Source: Bacteroidetes bacterium SW_9_63_38 (lineage in GTDB: Bacteria > Bacteroidota > Rhodothermia > Rhodothermales > Salinibacteraceae). Taken from it: a stretch of DNA of 64,000 nucleotides. Position numbers and translations under genes: made by a program. The notes beneath the pieces were generated by a model, which saw only the letters and a program-made list of their open reading frames with translations, made no database searches and was not told the origin of the DNA. The stretch's first letter is position 1. Each line of letters begins with the position of its first letter. Location: the NCBI GenBank assembly GCA_003022435.1, contig PXUA01000005.1:176007-240006 (forward strand). Direction: 5' to 3'. Shown here one piece after another: positions 35,657 through 44,442 of the stretch.

Positions 35657-37540
35657 CCCGGGACCGCGAGTCGCCGCCCGCCGACACGGTCGATGCGTTC
35701 CTGGAACAGCTCTGTTCAGACGCCGACGAGACGGACCCGTTCGAGGCGGAGGTGCCCACGGTTGCCGACGTTGCGCTCGCGCAGACCGATCGGGACTGGG
35801 ATCGGCTCGTCACCGACCAGGTCTCGGACTGGGCCGCTGCCTACTTCGACCGCGGCCAGGCCCTCTGGGCCTCCGTCGACTCCACGCAGCCGCTCTTTGA
35901 GGCGTGGACAGAGGAGGCCTGCGTGGACCGCACGCCGGAGGTGATGGGACTTATCGGCTTCCGAGACGAGGTGGCCGCCCTGCCCGACGATCCGCGGGCG
36001 GCCGCTCGTACGGCCCTCGCCCGGCTGGACGTGCTGGCGGAGGGACTCGACCTGTGCCTGCACCGCGTGGCGATGCGCATGGGCGGATGGGCGTCGTACG
36101 CGTCGCGGGTCGACTGGAACCGCGAGCGCTACGCCGACGAGGGAGACGACATTCCCGAGAACGACACGCTCCTTCAGTTCCTAACCGTCCTGCTATGCTG
36201 GGAGGCGGCCCTGCTAGAAACGGTGCCGTCGACCCTCGCTCCCGCCTGGGCGGACGCCAAGAGCCGCCTCGTGGACCTCAGCCGCTCGTCCGAGCGGCGC
36301 CCGGCCCTGGAGCGGCACCTGGTGCTTCAGGACGCCTTCGACCGGGCCGCCCAGCGTCGGCTCGTCGATCGGATCAACGGCCACACGCCCCCAAGCACCG
36401 ATCGGGAGCGCCCGGACGTGCAGGCCGCCTTCTGCATTGACGTGCGCTCGGAGGTGCTGCGCCGGCACCTGGAGGGCGTGGATTCGTCCATCGACCCCCT
36501 CGGCTTTGCCGGCTTCTTCGGCTTCCCGATCGAGTACGTGCCGATCGGCCACGAGGAGGGCGGCGCCCAGTGCCCGCCGCTCCTAAAGCCGGAGCACACA
36601 ATTCTGGAGAAGATGCCGGACGAGGAAGCCCAGGAGGAGGCCGTCTGGACGCGTCGCCTCAAGCAGCACGTCAAGCGGGCCTGGAATGCGTTCAGGATGG
36701 GCGCCGTCACGTGCTTCAGCTTCGTGGGGCCGGTGGGACTGGCCTGCCTGCCCAAGATGATCACCGACACAATGGGCTGGACGCGCACCGTCCCGGATCC
36801 CCGGTACGATGGGCCTCGACTGTGGCGCCTGCAGCGGCCATTCGGGTCGTCCGAACGCAGAGGTGGCCGCCGCCGTCCTGAACGACGGCGCGGTGCGCGA
36901 CGGCCTGGCCGAACGGGGCCTCTCGATCCCCGACGACACCGTCTTCCTCGCCGGCACGCACAACACGATCACCGACGAGGTCACCGTGGTCAATCGGGAG
37001 GCTGTGCCCTCCGAGCACCGGGCGCTGCTGCACGACCTGGAGGACGCGCTGGAGGAGGCCGGTCGGCGCACCCGGAAGGAGCGCGCCAAGCGCTTTCACC
37101 TCCCGGACGACGCCGAGGTCGATGAAGCAGTGACCGACCGGAGCCGAGACTGGTCGCAGGTGCGGCCCGAGTGGGGCCTGGCCGGATGCATGTCCTTCGT
37201 CATCGCCCCCCGCCGGCGGACCGAACAGCTCGACCTGGAGGGCCGCTCCTTCCTGCACAACGTGGTCGGCGAACTCGGCGTGCTCGAAGGCAATGCCGGC
37301 GACCTGCGCGTGGGCCTGCCGTGGCAGTCCGTCCACGACGGGGACACCTACCAGCACGAGCCGCTCCGCCTGAACGTGGTCATCGAGGCCCCGCGCGAGG
37401 CGATCAACGACGTGCTTGACGCTCACGACAACGTGCGGGCCCTCTGCGACAACGGATGGCTCCAGCTACTGGCGATGGACGAGGGCACCGTCACCCACCG
37501 GTATGCGGGCGACCTGACCTGGACGCCGGTGGAGGCTTAG
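35657..37540 (+). pseudogene. dabA1 remnant: DUF2309 bicarbonate-uptake subunit lacking N-terminus and Zn-site segment
   Basis: Coding similarity to the intact DabA2 begins immediately after the ferritin gene, so about the first 100 residues are absent. The zinc-site strand AFCIDVRSEVLRRHLEGV is present. Between MITDTMGWTRTVPDPRYD (about 36810) and GLDCGACSGHSGRPNAEVA about 85 residues are missing, including the segment that in DabA2 carries the zinc-ligand His (VVFTGHGTQTPNN), and the junction also shifts the frame. The C-terminal part is open to 37540. Without start, His ligand or continuous frame it cannot be a working carbonic-anhydrase-like subunit. Confidence 0.85.
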
Positions 37541-37781
37541 CAGATGGAGTCACGGCCGGCTTCCGTCGAGGGCCGGAGTTTAATCCCTTGTCCGGAAGCA
37601 AACTCCGGCTCTTTGACGCCGCCGTTCCGCTTGAGCTCTGCCTACCAGCTATCTCGTACGCAGGACTTCTGGAAGGGGCCTCGTGCCCCTTCCTTTTCGT
37701 TTTTCTCGCGAGAGCCTCCTTGAAGGAATTTCTCCGTTCCATTCAACCTCTGCTCAATCCACATTCTCCCTGCGTTTTTCT
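37541..37781. other. Spacer after dabA1 remnant
   Basis: About 240 bp; the only feature noted is a Gly/Arg-free, pyrimidine-rich run before the next ATG. No promoter was identified with confidence. Confidence 0.3.
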
Positions 37782-38387
37782 ATGCCCCAACGTTGTCTTT
37801 CCACCGCGCTCGGTCTTTTGCTGCTCCTCTTCAGCACGGGATGTCAACCAGAAACTCAGGACCCGCTGGTTCTCTACTCCGCGCGCAGCGAGGCCATTGC
37901 CGATTCCCTCATCGAAATGTACCGGACCACGTCCAACCAGCCCATCAAGGTGAAGTACGGCACCGACGCCCAGCTGCTGGCTCTGCTCAAGGAGAAGGGC
38001 GATCAGAGCCCGGCCGACGTGTTCTGGGCTAACACCTCCGGTGCCCTGGTGAATGCCACCGACAACGACCTCTTTGCCAAACCACCCGACTCGGTCGCCA
38101 CCCGTCCCGCCCGGTTCGTGCCGAGCCATCACCGGTGGGTACCGACCACTGCCCGCTTCCGAGTGATGGCGTACAATCCAAACGAGATCGACTCCACGGC
38201 CCTCCCGGCCTCGGTGCTCGACCTCCCGAACCAGACCGGACTGAAGGGCCGAATCGGGTGGACGCCTGCCTACTCCAGCTTCCAGGACTTCGTGGCGGCC
38301 CTTCGGCGAAGCCCCTCGTTCGACGTGGATCGCCTTCACGATCTGGACGAAACCCTGGAGCTGCTGCGTGCCGCCGGCGTATTGTAG
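37782..38387 (+). pseudogene. Truncated iron(III)-type ABC transporter substrate-binding protein
   Basis: The 201-aa reading frame begins with a lipoprotein signal (MPQRCLSTALGLLLLLFSTG then Cys) and the N-terminal lobe of an Fbp/AfuA-type binding protein: PLVLYSARSEAIADSLIEM, ADVFWANTSGALVNATD and VMAYNPNEIDSTALPASVLD, with GRIGWTPAYSSFQDFVAAL. Family members are 330-350 aa, so the second lobe beyond about residue 185 is gone and the last residues look unrelated. No permease or ATPase gene is adjacent. It directly precedes the dab2 operon. Confidence 0.7.
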
Positions 38388-38559
38388 GTGCTCGCTCCGT
38401 TCCTTCCAGTGGGAACCTGCGGAACGCCCTGTCTCCGTTGCCCCCGTCCGTACAGCGGATCGGCCGTTCTGCGGACATGCCGCGCGGAAAACAGAGTTCT
38501 CTGTTCCTGACTTCTTCACGGATCGGTCCCTCCGGTATATTGTGTAGCCGGACCAGGTG

Positions 38560-38591
38560 ATGCCCCGACGTGTTGTCCAACGTCGGGGCAT
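38560..38591 (+). promoter_or_regulatory. Hairpin in the dabB2 leader
   Basis: A perfect 11-bp inverted repeat ATGCCCCGACG (38560-38570) and CGTCGGGGCAT (38581-38591) with a 10-nt loop ends 35 bp before the dabB2 ATG. No T-run follows, so it is more likely an operator, RNA stability element or attenuator than a terminator. The role is unproven. Confidence 0.45.
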
Positions 38592-38626
38592 ACTCATTGA
38601 CTACCGGACCTACGTTCTGATCGCGC

Positions 38627-40042
38627 ATGCCACTCCTGCTCACTCGCCTGACGTGGACCCTCTTTGCGCTGAGCCTCGGCATCCTCTTCTGGAACCCCGA
38701 TCCGGAGTGGATGCAGGGCACGCTCGTGCAGGTCGACGGCCTCACCCGCATCATGGCCGTCGTGACCACCTTTTTCAGCGGGATCATTCAGAGCTTTTCC
38801 CGCCGGTACATGGCGGGAGCGAAGCGCATCAACGCGTTCTTCGGGCGTCTCTTTGCGCTGACCTTCGTGGTGACTCTGATCACGGCGAGCAACCATCTGG
38901 TGCTCTTCGTCGGGGCGTGGACGGCCATGGGCTGGCTGCTGGCCGACCTCATCGGCCACGTCCGCGGCTGGCCGCAGGCCCGGGCCGCCGCCCGGTACGC
39001 CCGGTGGCACTTCCTGGGCGGCAGTGCCCTCGTAGCCATCGCGCTCGGCCTGCTCGGGATGCAGAGCGGCAGCTGGACGATTTCCGGCGTGCTCGCCGCC
39101 GTCCCGACCCTCCCGTCGTCGGTGGTAGCTGTTTCGGCGCTCCTCCTCGTTGTCGCTGCGATGGTACAATCGGCCCTTGTGCCCTTTCACCGGTGGTTGC
39201 TGTCGTCGATGACGGCCCCCACGCCGGTGTCCGGCTTCATGCACGCGGGGCTGGTGAACGCCGGCGGCGTCCTGCTCGCCCGCTTCGCCCCGATTGCGTT
39301 CGAGTTTTCGCCGATCATGCTCCTCATCGTCGCCGTGGGTGGAGTGAGCGCCCTGCTGGGACAGGCCTGGATGCTGGTGCGCACCGACGTGAAGGGGCAG
39401 CTCGGCAGCTCCACGGTCGCACAGATGGGCTTCATGGTGCTGCAGTGCGGCCTCGGCCTCATTCCCGCCGCCATCACCCACCTCATCCTGCACGGCTTCT
39501 ACAAAGCTTACCTCTTTCTCGCCACCGGCTCGGCGGTGGCGCACAAGACGCCGAAGAAAAAATCAGCGGCCGGCAGTTCAGTGCTGAGTAGCATCGTCGC
39601 CCTGGCCTCAGCAATCGGCGGCGGCGTACTGTTCGCCGTAGTGGCGGGCAAGTCGCTGACCGCCCTGGACAGCGGGAGCCTGCTCACCGTCTTCGTCGTG
39701 CTGTCCGTTCTTCACGCCACGCGATCAGTGGTGCAACGAGCCTCGCTGCCATCGTCGGTGCGCCTGTGGGCCGTGCCCGGCCTCCTTCTGTCTTCCATTG
39801 GGCTGTATGCGGTCGTATATAACGGCGTCTCCGCCCTCTTGGCCCCGCTTCCGATGGCTGTTCTCCACACGTCCATCACGCCCCTGCACTGGGGAATCGC
39901 CGCCCTCTTCGTCATCGCCTACGTGGTTACGGAGCAGGGCTGGCACAAACGGAGCACACGCCTCTACGTCGCGCTACTGAATACCGCTCAGCCGGCTTCG
40001 AACACCCTGCTGCATAACCGCGACCAGTACAATGCCTATTGA
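38627..40042 (+). CDS. dabB: DabB: NuoL/MrpA-like proton channel of the DAB bicarbonate-uptake complex
   Basis: The 471-aa protein has about 13 helices of the proton-conducting transporter family: TLVQVDGLTRIMAVVTTFFS, SSMTAPTPVSGFMHAGLVNA near residue 200 and STVAQMGFMVLQCGLGL near 265. It is shorter than NuoL (about 610 aa), as expected for DabB, and no other complex I genes are nearby. DabB is thought to couple ion flow to DabA to drive unidirectional hydration of CO2 to bicarbonate. The gene overlaps dabA by 11 bp, indicating translational coupling. The intact counterpart of the remnant at 30.5 kb. Confidence 0.9.
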   Translation: MPLLLTRLTWTLFALSLGILFWNPDPEWMQGTLVQVDGLTRIMAVVTTFFSGIIQSFSRRYMAGAKRINAFFGRLFALTFVVTLITASNHLVLFVGAWTAMGWLLADLIGHVRGWPQARAAARYARWHFLGGSALVAIALGLLGMQSGSWTISGVLAAVPTLPSSVVAVSALLLVVAAMVQSALVPFHRWLLSSMTAPTPVSGFMHAGLVNAGGVLLARFAPIAFEFSPIMLLIVAVGGVSALLGQAWMLVRTDVKGQLGSSTVAQMGFMVLQCGLGLIPAAITHLILHGFYKAYLFLATGSAVAHKTPKKKSAAGSSVLSSIVALASAIGGGVLFAVVAGKSLTALDSGSLLTVFVVLSVLHATRSVVQRASLPSSVRLWAVPGLLLSSIGLYAVVYNGVSALLAPLPMAVLHTSITPLHWGIAALFVIAYVVTEQGWHKRSTRLYVALLNTAQPASNTLLHNRDQYNAY

Positions 40043-42467
40043 ACGTTCCGTCGTCAGTGCTCGGATCGAAAACGCGTCCGAGTACATCGGTCCGTTGTGG
40101 CCTCTGCAAACCTTCAACGCGGCCAATCCCCTCGTCGGCTTTGAGGACGAGCCGTTCGACCGCGCGGTCCAGAAGGCCGGCAAGCTGCTCGGCGGCCGCG
40201 GGTATCCCGAGCCGTCCATCTTCCGGCAGGCGTGGGAGCGAGGAGAAATCGACCCGGAAATTCTGACGAGCCGACTGGCCGAGCACGGCATCACCCAGCG
40301 GCCCGAGGTGCTCCTGAAGCGGATGGCGTCCGACGAACGAAATCCCGTCGTCGACCCCTCCGACGCGCCGCTCGACCGCGTAGTGGCAAAATGGCTTTCG
40401 GCCTTCCTCGATCAGGGACAGGCCGACTGGCCCATGCCCAACCGGTCCGAGGGCTTCTACAAGGCGTGGCGGGCCGTAGCCCCTTACGACGGGGATATCC
40501 CAAACGTAAGCCGGGCCGCCGATCTGCCCGACACCCTTCTCGATGCCTTCGACGCGGTGCTGTCCGGCTACCCCGAGGAGCGGTGGGAAAGCATTTTCGT
40601 GTACCACCTGGCCGCCTTGCCGGGCTGGACCGGCTTCATCAAATGGCGGGCGCGGCGCGCCAACACGGCCTGGCAGGAGACCTATCCCATTACCCTAGCC
40701 GACTATCTGGCCGTCCGCCTGACACTGGCGACCCGCCTGAAGGAGGCCGTGGCTCCGGAACGGGCCAAGGACCTGCCCGCCGATGGCACCGACCGCACGT
40801 TCCTGCCCAAAATCTGGCTCCAGGCCTGGGAGGACAGCTACCGCGACCGCCTACTGACCGACCTCAGCCAGGTGGAGGCGTCGTCGGACGCGGAGGACGA
40901 CCGGCCGGACGCCCAGCTCGCGTTCTGCATTGACGTGCGCTCAGAGGTCATCCGACGCCACATCGAGAAGCAGGGCCACTACGAGACGCACGGGTACGCC
41001 GGCTTCTTCGGGGTGCCCATGCAGCACCACCCCTACGACTCGGCGGTGTCGGTGAAGTCCTGCCCGCCCATCGTGGATCCGAAGCACCGGATCCTCGACC
41101 GGCCGGCAAACGGCAAGCAGGCGCAGGCCGACGATCACGACTGGTGGCACGAGCTCGACGACGGGCGGCGCAGCCTCATCAAGACGCTCAAGAGCAACAT
41201 CGCCGCCGCCTTCGGCTTCGTCGAGGGCAGCGGCGGCTTCTTCGGCGGCGCGATGGCCGCCCGCACCCTTCTCCCGTCGGCCCTCTTCCGGCTCGGCAAA
41301 AAAGTGGGCGACTGGATTCCCGGCCCCATGCGCTTTACCGAACCGACTGTGGACCGTCCGGCGCCCGACGAAGCCGCTCCCAAAAACGGGTTGCCGGTGG
41401 GTCTCACGCACGAAGCAAAGATCCTCTACGCCGAGGCCGCCTTTCGGCTCCTGGGCTGGACTGACCGCTTTGCCCCCATCGTGGTGTTCACGGGCCACGG
41501 CACCCAGACCCCGAACAACCCCTATAAGTCGAGCCTCGACTGCGGCGCCTGCTCCGGCAATCCGGGCGGCCCGAATGCGAAGGTCCTTGCCCACATTTGC
41601 AACGAGGACGCCGTGCGGGACGAACTGCGGGAGCGCGGCATTGACATTCCGGAGGACACCGTCTTCCTCGCGGGCCAACACAACACCACCACGGACGGCA
41701 TCACCCTGTTTGTGGACGACGACAATCCGCCAGTGCCCGAAGAGAGGCTCGACCAGTTGCGACAGGACCTGGCAGCCGCTCAGGAGGGAGCGACGGCTGA
41801 GCGCGTGAATACGATGAATGCGACCGTCGACACGGGGCGGGCTCAGGCCTCCGTCTACGAAACGGAACGGCGGGCCGCCGACTGGGCGGAGACGCGCCCG
41901 GAATGGGGCCTGGCCGGCAATGCCTCCTTCATCATCGGCCCCCGGCGCCTCACCGAAGACCTCGACCTCGACGGGCGGGCCTTCCTCCACTCCTACGACT
42001 GGGACAAGGACGAGGACGGTACCGCCCTGGAGAACATCATGACCGGCCCGCTCGTGGTGGGCGAATGGATCAATACCCAGTACTACTTCTCCACGGTGGA
42101 CAACGCCGCGTACGGGAGCGGCTCGAAGGTCACCCACAACGTCACGGGCAACCTCGGCATCGTGCAGGGCAATGGGGGCGACCTCATGACCGGACTCCCG
42201 CTCCAATCCCTGCAAATCGACGACGAGCATCCGGTGCATCGCCCTATCCGCCTGCTGGGCGTCATCCAAGCCCCCAAGACGCGAGTGGATGCCATTCTCG
42301 ACCGGCACGCCTCCCTGGCCGACCTGCTGGACAACGAGTGGATCCTCCTCACCGTTATGGATCCGACCGAAGACAATGCCCTTTATCACTACCAGCCTGG
42401 CCGCGACTGGGCGTCCCACGAGGTGTCGGTGTCGCCGGACCCGGCCCTCGCAAATCCGCTGTCGTGA
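40032..42467 (+). CDS. dabA: DabA: zinc, beta-carbonic-anhydrase-like subunit (DUF2309)
   Basis: The 811-aa protein is the full-length DUF2309/DabA. Predicted zinc ligands are in place: Cys299 and Asp301 in AFCIDVRSEVIRRH, His489 in VVFTGHGTQTPNN, and Cys504 in SSLDCGACSGNPGGPN. The His-to-Cys spacing of 15 matches that of the characterised DabA (His524, Cys539). The N-terminus WPLQTFNAANPLVGFED is the family start. With DabB it accumulates inorganic carbon energised by the cation gradient. It may serve anaplerotic carboxylation in a heterotroph. A PII-like gene follows 66 bp downstream. Confidence 0.93.
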   Translation: MPIERSVVSARIENASEYIGPLWPLQTFNAANPLVGFEDEPFDRAVQKAGKLLGGRGYPEPSIFRQAWERGEIDPEILTSRLAEHGITQRPEVLLKRMASDERNPVVDPSDAPLDRVVAKWLSAFLDQGQADWPMPNRSEGFYKAWRAVAPYDGDIPNVSRAADLPDTLLDAFDAVLSGYPEERWESIFVYHLAALPGWTGFIKWRARRANTAWQETYPITLADYLAVRLTLATRLKEAVAPERAKDLPADGTDRTFLPKIWLQAWEDSYRDRLLTDLSQVEASSDAEDDRPDAQLAFCIDVRSEVIRRHIEKQGHYETHGYAGFFGVPMQHHPYDSAVSVKSCPPIVDPKHRILDRPANGKQAQADDHDWWHELDDGRRSLIKTLKSNIAAAFGFVEGSGGFFGGAMAARTLLPSALFRLGKKVGDWIPGPMRFTEPTVDRPAPDEAAPKNGLPVGLTHEAKILYAEAAFRLLGWTDRFAPIVVFTGHGTQTPNNPYKSSLDCGACSGNPGGPNAKVLAHICNEDAVRDELRERGIDIPEDTVFLAGQHNTTTDGITLFVDDDNPPVPEERLDQLRQDLAAAQEGATAERVNTMNATVDTGRAQASVYETERRAADWAETRPEWGLAGNASFIIGPRRLTEDLDLDGRAFLHSYDWDKDEDGTALENIMTGPLVVGEWINTQYYFSTVDNAAYGSGSKVTHNVTGNLGIVQGNGGDLMTGLPLQSLQIDDEHPVHRPIRLLGVIQAPKTRVDAILDRHASLADLLDNEWILLTVMDPTEDNALYHYQPGRDWASHEVSVSPDPALANPLS

Positions 42468-42532
42468 CGACGTCCCGTCGCGCGGGCCTTCCCTCATCGT
42501 CCCCTCTCCTTTCGCAACCGACTTGCAATGCC

Positions 42533-42892
42533 ATGAGCGATCCCTCGCCCCATTCCGACCACACGCTTCATTCGGTCAAAAAAATTGAAATCATCGTCCG
42601 CGGGGAAAAAGAGTCTTTCGTCCGCGACCTCCTCGACGACTCTCAGATCAGCGGCTACACCATCCACCACAATGTGACTGGGCGCGGCGAGCACGGCTTC
42701 CACGAAGGGCGCCTGCTCTTCAACGACCGCGACAGCCTCGTCATGTTTTTAGCCGTGGCCGACGAGGAGACCATTCAGTCCATTGTGGACGGCCTCACCC
42801 CGCTCTTTGAGAAAAGCTCGGGCGTGATGTTCGTCTCCGACACGAGCGTCGTGCGCCTCGACAAATTTATCTCGGAGGGGGAGGAGGCGTGA
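42533..42892 (+). CDS. PII-like regulatory protein of the dab operon
   Basis: The 119-aa protein has the PII/CutA ferredoxin-like fold pattern: VKKIEIIVRGEKESFVRDLL (strand 1, helix 1), ISGYTIHHNVTGRGEHGFHE (strand 2 and T-loop-like turn), then DSLVMFLAVADEETIQSIVD. The T-loop is short and lacks the uridylylation Tyr context of GlnB, so it is a PII-like rather than a classical nitrogen PII protein. PII-like genes are often third in dabBA operons and are supposed to sense an adenine nucleotide or bicarbonate. Its stop is followed by a GTGATGCGTG repeat. Confidence 0.85.
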   Translation: MSDPSPHSDHTLHSVKKIEIIVRGEKESFVRDLLDDSQISGYTIHHNVTGRGEHGFHEGRLLFNDRDSLVMFLAVADEETIQSIVDGLTPLFEKSSGVMFVSDTSVVRLDKFISEGEEA

Positions 42893-42985
42893 CGCGTGAG
42901 ACGTGATGCGTGAAAAGTGATGCGTGAAAAGTGATGCGTGAGAACACAGCTTGCCGCCCTTATCGATTGCGCATCACGAATCACG
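42889..42985. repeat. GTGATGCGTGAAAA tandem microrepeat with inverted copy
   Basis: Three to four imperfect 14-bp units lie at 42889-42943, and their inverse complement (GCGCATCACGAATCACG) follows at 42969-42985. The arms can fold into a hairpin between the convergent PII-like and argE genes, so it may act as a two-way transcript end. Confidence 0.6.
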
Positions 42986-44063
42986 TTCCATTTACAAAGT
43001 AGGCCTGCGCGAGGGTGCGGTATACGTCCACGGCCCGGCGCACCTCGTTGACTGCGATGCGCTCCCCGGCGGTGTGGGACCGCTCGCTCGATCCTGGTCC
43101 CAGCTTCACGGCGGGGATGTCGTGGAGGAACACCCAGTCCGAGCAGGTGGGCGACCCGAACGGCTCGGTGTCCGGCAGGGCGGTCTGCGCCGCCGCGGCG
43201 ATGCGGGCGTCGTCCGGCGTGGCGCACGGGACGAGGCGCTTGCTGTACACCTCAATCTCGGCGTCGACCGTCTCCCGGAAAAGGGAAATGATCTCGTCGT
43301 GCGTGTAGGCGGGCGTGGTACGCACGTCCACCGTACACACGCAGTGCTCCGGCACCACATTGTTGGCGGAGCCGCCCTCAACCATGGTCACCGTGACGTC
43401 CGGCGCGCCGAGGTAGGGATCGTCCCGGTCCAGCGACAGCGCCTCCACCTGCTGAATCGCGTCGGCGGCCTTCGTGATAGCGTTGACGCCGAGATGCGAG
43501 CGCCCGGCGTGGGCGGTCTCGCCGTGACTGTGCACCTTGAGAATGAGCAGTCCCTTTTGCGCCACACAGGGCCGGAGCGACGTGGGCTCGCCGATGACCG
43601 CGGCGTCCAGCGTCGGCAGCTCCGGGCGAACCTCCTGCAGACCGTTGTCTTTGCCGCCGGACTCCTCGTTGGTCGTCAGCGCCACCATGAGGCATCCGTC
43701 CTCAGGCGTCCATCCGTCTTCTGCGAGGGACAAGAGCGCAGTGGTCATCGCCGCCCCGCTCGCCTTCGCGTCGACACTGCCGCGCCCGTAGAGCTCCCCG
43801 TCCACCACCACCGGGTCGAAGGGATCGTACGGGTGATCGTTGGACGGCGGCACCACGTCGAGGTGGGTGTTGAGGAGAAGCGTGTCGTCGCCCGTCCCAA
43901 TCGAAAACACGACGTTGTCGTCGATGCGCTCCACCGCCACCCCGTCGCGTCGCACGTGCGCCTCCACAAAGTCCGCAATCTCGGCCTCCTCCCCGCTCAG
44001 GGACGGGAAAGACACCATCTCTTCGAGCAGGCCGACGGCATCCGTTGCCTCTATGCTAGACAT
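42981..44063 (-). CDS. argE: M20 peptidase ArgE-like N-acyl-citrulline/ornithine deacylase
   Basis: The 360-aa protein has M20 metallopeptidase motifs: LLLNTHLDVVPPSNDHPYD (His ligand, catalytic Asp) near residue 62, LYGRGSVDAKASGAAM (bridging Asp), TTNEESGGKDNG (catalytic Glu), AVIGEPTSLRP, and SERSHTAGERI (last His ligand) near 335. Together with an N-acylornithine-type carbamoyltransferase in the same cluster, the likely substrate is N-acetyl- or N-succinyl-citrulline, giving citrulline for ArgG. It ends the minus-strand arginine cluster. Confidence 0.85.
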   Translation of the reverse strand: MSSIEATDAVGLLEEMVSFPSLSGEEAEIADFVEAHVRRDGVAVERIDDNVVFSIGTGDDTLLLNTHLDVVPPSNDHPYDPFDPVVVDGELYGRGSVDAKASGAAMTTALLSLAEDGWTPEDGCLMVALTTNEESGGKDNGLQEVRPELPTLDAAVIGEPTSLRPCVAQKGLLILKVHSHGETAHAGRSHLGVNAITKAADAIQQVEALSLDRDDPYLGAPDVTVTMVEGGSANNVVPEHCVCTVDVRTTPAYTHDEIISLFRETVDAEIEVYSKRLVPCATPDDARIAAAAQTALPDTEPFGSPTCSDWVFLHDIPAVKLGPGSSERSHTAGERIAVNEVRRAVDVYRTLAQAYFVNGT

Positions 44064-44074
44064 GCGTATCTAAG

Positions 44075-44110
44075 TATGTGAGTGTGGGCGTGTGTGGGTG
44101 TGGGAGCGTG
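44075..44110. repeat. GTGTGGG-type microrepeat
   Basis: A G/T-only stretch made of GTGTGGG, GTGTGTG and GTGGGAG variants lies directly upstream of argE, in the argB-argE spacer. Its motif differs from the one at the other end of the same spacer. Confidence 0.5.
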
Positions 44111-44305
44111 AGAGTCTGTTTGGTGGATTGATGTGCAGCCGAGACACAGTGGTCGAAGCCGCAAAAAGGTGCCCAAACGAGCCAGGCACACTGGTGTGAC
44201 AGAGTGGAACTACCGGGCGAGGAGATCTCAGATCTCCAGTGCAGAAGGCTTTTTGCGCGAGATCCACGAAGTCGCAGGCCACAGAGCGTCCGCCAAACAG
44301 ACTCT
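44111..44305. mobile_element. 195-bp element with 17-bp terminal inverted repeats
   Basis: AGAGTCTGTTTGGTGGA (44111-44127) is repeated inverted as TCCGCCAAACAGACTCT (44289-44305) with one mismatch. The interior contains the palindrome GGAGATCTCAGATCTCC. The right half (44221-44300) reappears in inverted orientation, with insertions, at 63719-63901. No coding sequence; no clear target duplication. Probably a small non-autonomous element in the argB-argE spacer. Confidence 0.6.
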
Positions 44306-44370
44306 GAGCGAATCGAACGGGGTCCTCAATCTGAACGCATCCTGCGTTCCATCACACCGCTGTCTGTAGA

Positions 44371-44440
44371 GCGCGCAAACGTCCAACGCACCGACGCGCA
44401 ACGCATAACGCTCAACGCGCAACGCATAACGCACCAGCGC
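44371..44440. repeat. AACGCATAACGC microrepeat
   Basis: Imperfect tandem units of AACGCATAACGC, CAACGCGC and related words immediately follow the argB stop in transcript order. Not coding. Confidence 0.6.
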
Positions 44441-44442
44441 AG

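Noticed and set aside
42889..42985. Possible CRISPR or origin iterons in the GTGATGCGTG repeats
   Set aside because: Units are irregular, without spacers, and lie between two convergent stop codons; a replication or immunity role is not supported.
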